Shown here: one piece after another, positions 24,260 through 25,065 of the stretch | Layout: the number at the start of each line of letters is the position of its first letter | How positions within the stretch are numbered: position 1 is the stretch's first letter | Assembly: GCA_016934535.1 (NCBI GenBank) | Contig: JAFGSQ010000012.1 | Span: forward strand, 1 to 25,065 | Length of the DNA: 25,065 nucleotides | Direction of reading: 5' to 3' | From: a candidate division WOR-3 bacterium | GTDB lineage: Bacteria > SDB-A | Notes under the pieces: model-generated | The model's database searches: none | The model's input: only the letters and a program-made list of their open reading frames with translations | Told to the model about the DNA's origin: nothing | Program-made: the position numbers and the translations under genes

Positions 24260-24395
24260 ATTCGCGTCTATTCGCGTTAATTCGTGGTAAATATCTTTTT
24301 TTTTCTTTTTTCGTGTTCATTCGCGTTACGATATTTTCATCTACGATGAAAAATCGAATTCGTGGTAATATTTTTTTTCTTTCTTGTTGCGATTT
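24260..24395. repeat. Two copies of an ATTCGYGTT / ATTCGTGGT direct repeat with T-rich tails
   Basis: Copy A (24260-24310) reads ATTCGCGT, CTATTCGCGTTA, ATTCGTGGTAAATA, then a T-rich run. Copy B (24310-24395) reads TTCGTGTTC, ATTCGCGTTA, then after a 29-base hairpin insertion ATTCGTGGTAATA, then a T-rich run. Within each copy a shorter unit, ATTCG plus (C/T)G and T, recurs about every 10-12 bases. Together with the hairpins these fill most of the gap between the GNAT and UDG-like genes (24154-24408). Similar short ATTCGTGTT-style intergenic repeats occur in a number of bacterial genomes; I do not know a role. Confidence 0.65.
24329..24357. repeat. Hairpin repeat, copy 2, inserted in a direct repeat
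   Basis: A 29-base element with outer arm CGAT, bulged A, TTTT; inner arm CATC; loop TAC; then GATG, AAAA and ATCG. Removing it restores the direct repeat (GTTA joined to ATTCG), so it looks inserted. Like copy 1 it is directly followed by ATTCG. Confidence 0.7.
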
Positions 24396-24408
24396 GTCTT
24401 AAACCAGT

Positions 24409-24891
24409 TCAATACCTCAACTCATTACCGAGTATATTTATATTCGTCGAAGCGTCAGGTTTTATCTTTTTTACTTCTACGAGATTTAAAACGTCGTATC
24501 CTTTTTTCTTCAGGAAACGCAACATCTGTCGGTTGTCCGGATGCACCCAGATATACATCTGAAATGCGCCTTTTTCAAGGACGTAATTCTCTGTGTAGTC
24601 AAAAAGCAGGGACGCGTTCTCAAAACCTCTGAATTTTCGGTCAATGAAATGCCATTCGAGCCAATATACGTCGTTTTCGAATTTCAAAACAGAAAAACCG
24701 ATCAGTAAATCGTCGTCGTATAATCCAAATACGATCTTGTTGTCTTTAAAATATTCAGACGTTTCTTCAAACGCTTCTTTGATAGTGTATTCTATCGGAG
24801 ATTTGTTGAGCTTGTGCAAAATAAGTCTGAATTCATAGACCATCAGCACAAGTTCAGACCCGGCAGATGCAAGCCTGCGGATTTCTTTCAT
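24409..24891 (-). CDS. GNAT-family N-acetyltransferase
   Basis: 160 residues from ATG at 24891. A GTG three codons earlier lies inside the ribosome site GAGGTG and is less likely; AGAGG sits 5 bases before the ATG. GNAT features: VFGLYDDDLLIGFSVLKFE (first beta strands), WLEWHFIDRKFRGFENASLLF, where the acetyl-CoA loop is degenerate (RGFENA for the usual RGxGIG/A), and the closing MYIWVHPDNRQMLRFLKKKGYDVLNLVEVKK, typical of a subgroup whose members are often listed as unspecified acetyltransferases. The acceptor is unknown. Expression may be controlled by the inverted repeat in its leader. Confidence 0.82.
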   Translation of the reverse strand: MKEIRRLASAGSELVLMVYEFRLILHKLNKSPIEYTIKEAFEETSEYFKDNKIVFGLYDDDLLIGFSVLKFENDVYWLEWHFIDRKFRGFENASLLFDYTENYVLEKGAFQMYIWVHPDNRQMLRFLKKKGYDVLNLVEVKKIKPDASTNINILGNELRY

Positions 24892-24905
24892 TTTCACCTC
24901 TAGCC

Positions 24906-24931
24906 ATTGTTAATGTTCATCAATTAACAAT
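24906..24931 (-). promoter_or_regulatory. 9-bp inverted repeat at the predicted transcript start of the GNAT gene
   Basis: Perfect arms ATTGTTAAT and ATTAACAAT separated by 8 bases. The distal arm begins where transcription from the upstream promoter candidate should start, and the proximal arm ends a few bases before the ribosome site. It could be an operator or a 5'-end RNA hairpin. Confidence 0.5.
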
Positions 24932-24937
24932 AGAATA

Positions 24938-24966
24938 ATTTTAATGCCGTGAATTCAAGAAATCAA
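24938..24966 (-). promoter_or_regulatory. Candidate promoter for the GNAT gene
   Basis: Minus strand TTGATT, 17-base spacer, TAAAAT (one mismatch to consensus). The predicted start is near 24931, giving a leader of about 40 bases that begins with the inverted repeat. Confidence 0.5.
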
Positions 24967-25065
24967 AATATAATTTTCGTTCACTAGTGTCCTAATAAAA
25001 TCATTATAAATTGAAGAGATTCATTTGTCCACAAGGGTCTCTGGCATTTAGGGGATTGTCGGGAT

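Noticed and set aside
24260-24395. CRISPR-like array in the ATTCG repeats
   Set aside because: Units are short, degenerate and without unique spacers of constant length; no cas genes nearby.
24892-24897. GTG start of the GNAT gene
   Set aside because: The GTG is part of the GAGGTG ribosome site for the ATG at 24891.
24975-25065. Possible insertion-sequence end (GTGTCCTAATAAAA-like) near the right edge
   Set aside because: No transposase fragment, inverted partner or target duplication is visible within the window; too little sequence to judge.

Overview
The window looks like chromosomal DNA of an uncultured, moderately AT-rich, diderm (outer-membrane) bacterium. The evidence is a complete MlaF/MlaE/MlaD lipid-transport set, a PpiD/SurA-type periplasmic chaperone, many signal peptides and a protein with a beta-strand-rich C-terminus of outer-membrane style. 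The standard genetic code is used, with TAA, TGA and TAG all acting as stops. ATG, GTG and TTG starts all occur. I cannot assign a phylum from the sequence alone, and I see no tRNA, rRNA, CRISPR array, prophage or clear insertion sequence.

Layout. (1) 1-2010, plus strand: the 3' part of a long M29-type aminopeptidase gene whose start lies left of the window. (2) 14616 down to 1990, minus strand: a very compact 15-gene run, dtd - yicC - gmk - rpoZ - coaBC - type-4 UDG - dnaB - mlaE - mlaF - mlaD - radA - (degenerate PIN-TRAM protein) - ispDF - COG2426 membrane protein - dus. Almost every junction overlaps or abuts; the only real gap is 104 bp before mlaD, which holds a promoter candidate. The run carries nucleotide, CoA and isoprenoid synthesis, RNA polymerase omega, replication and repair, tRNA quality control and modification, and envelope lipid transport, so it reads as a housekeeping superoperon. 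(3) 14617-14815: a divergent promoter region. (4) 14816-16618, plus strand: a PpiD-like chaperone gene ending in a hairpin. (5) 24891 down to 16673, minus strand: an accessory region of exported or poorly known proteins. In transcription order these are a GNAT acetyltransferase, a divergent UDG-fold protein, an FG-GAP-like exported protein overlapping an internally duplicated helical protein, an exported beta-rich protein, an HExxH exported protein overlapping a glutamine-amidotransferase-like (BPL_N) exported protein, a DUF3795 protein, two small secreted Cys-bearing proteins and a small cupin.

Most unusual points: the protein between radA and ispDF looks like YacL (PIN-TRAM) that has lost its catalytic acids. 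Two short hairpins starting exactly 100 bp apart at 24229 and 24329 share an outer stem and show a compensatory change in the inner stem. The HExxH/amidotransferase-like pair is translationally coupled and has no assigned function. A second UDG-fold protein keeps four plausible Fe-S cysteines but lacks the HPS histidine. A 9-bp inverted repeat lies at the predicted transcription start of the GNAT gene.

No stretch longer than about 300 bases lacks a gene. The largest gap, 24154-24408, holds the hairpin repeats. In 24967-25065 I see nothing I can name.
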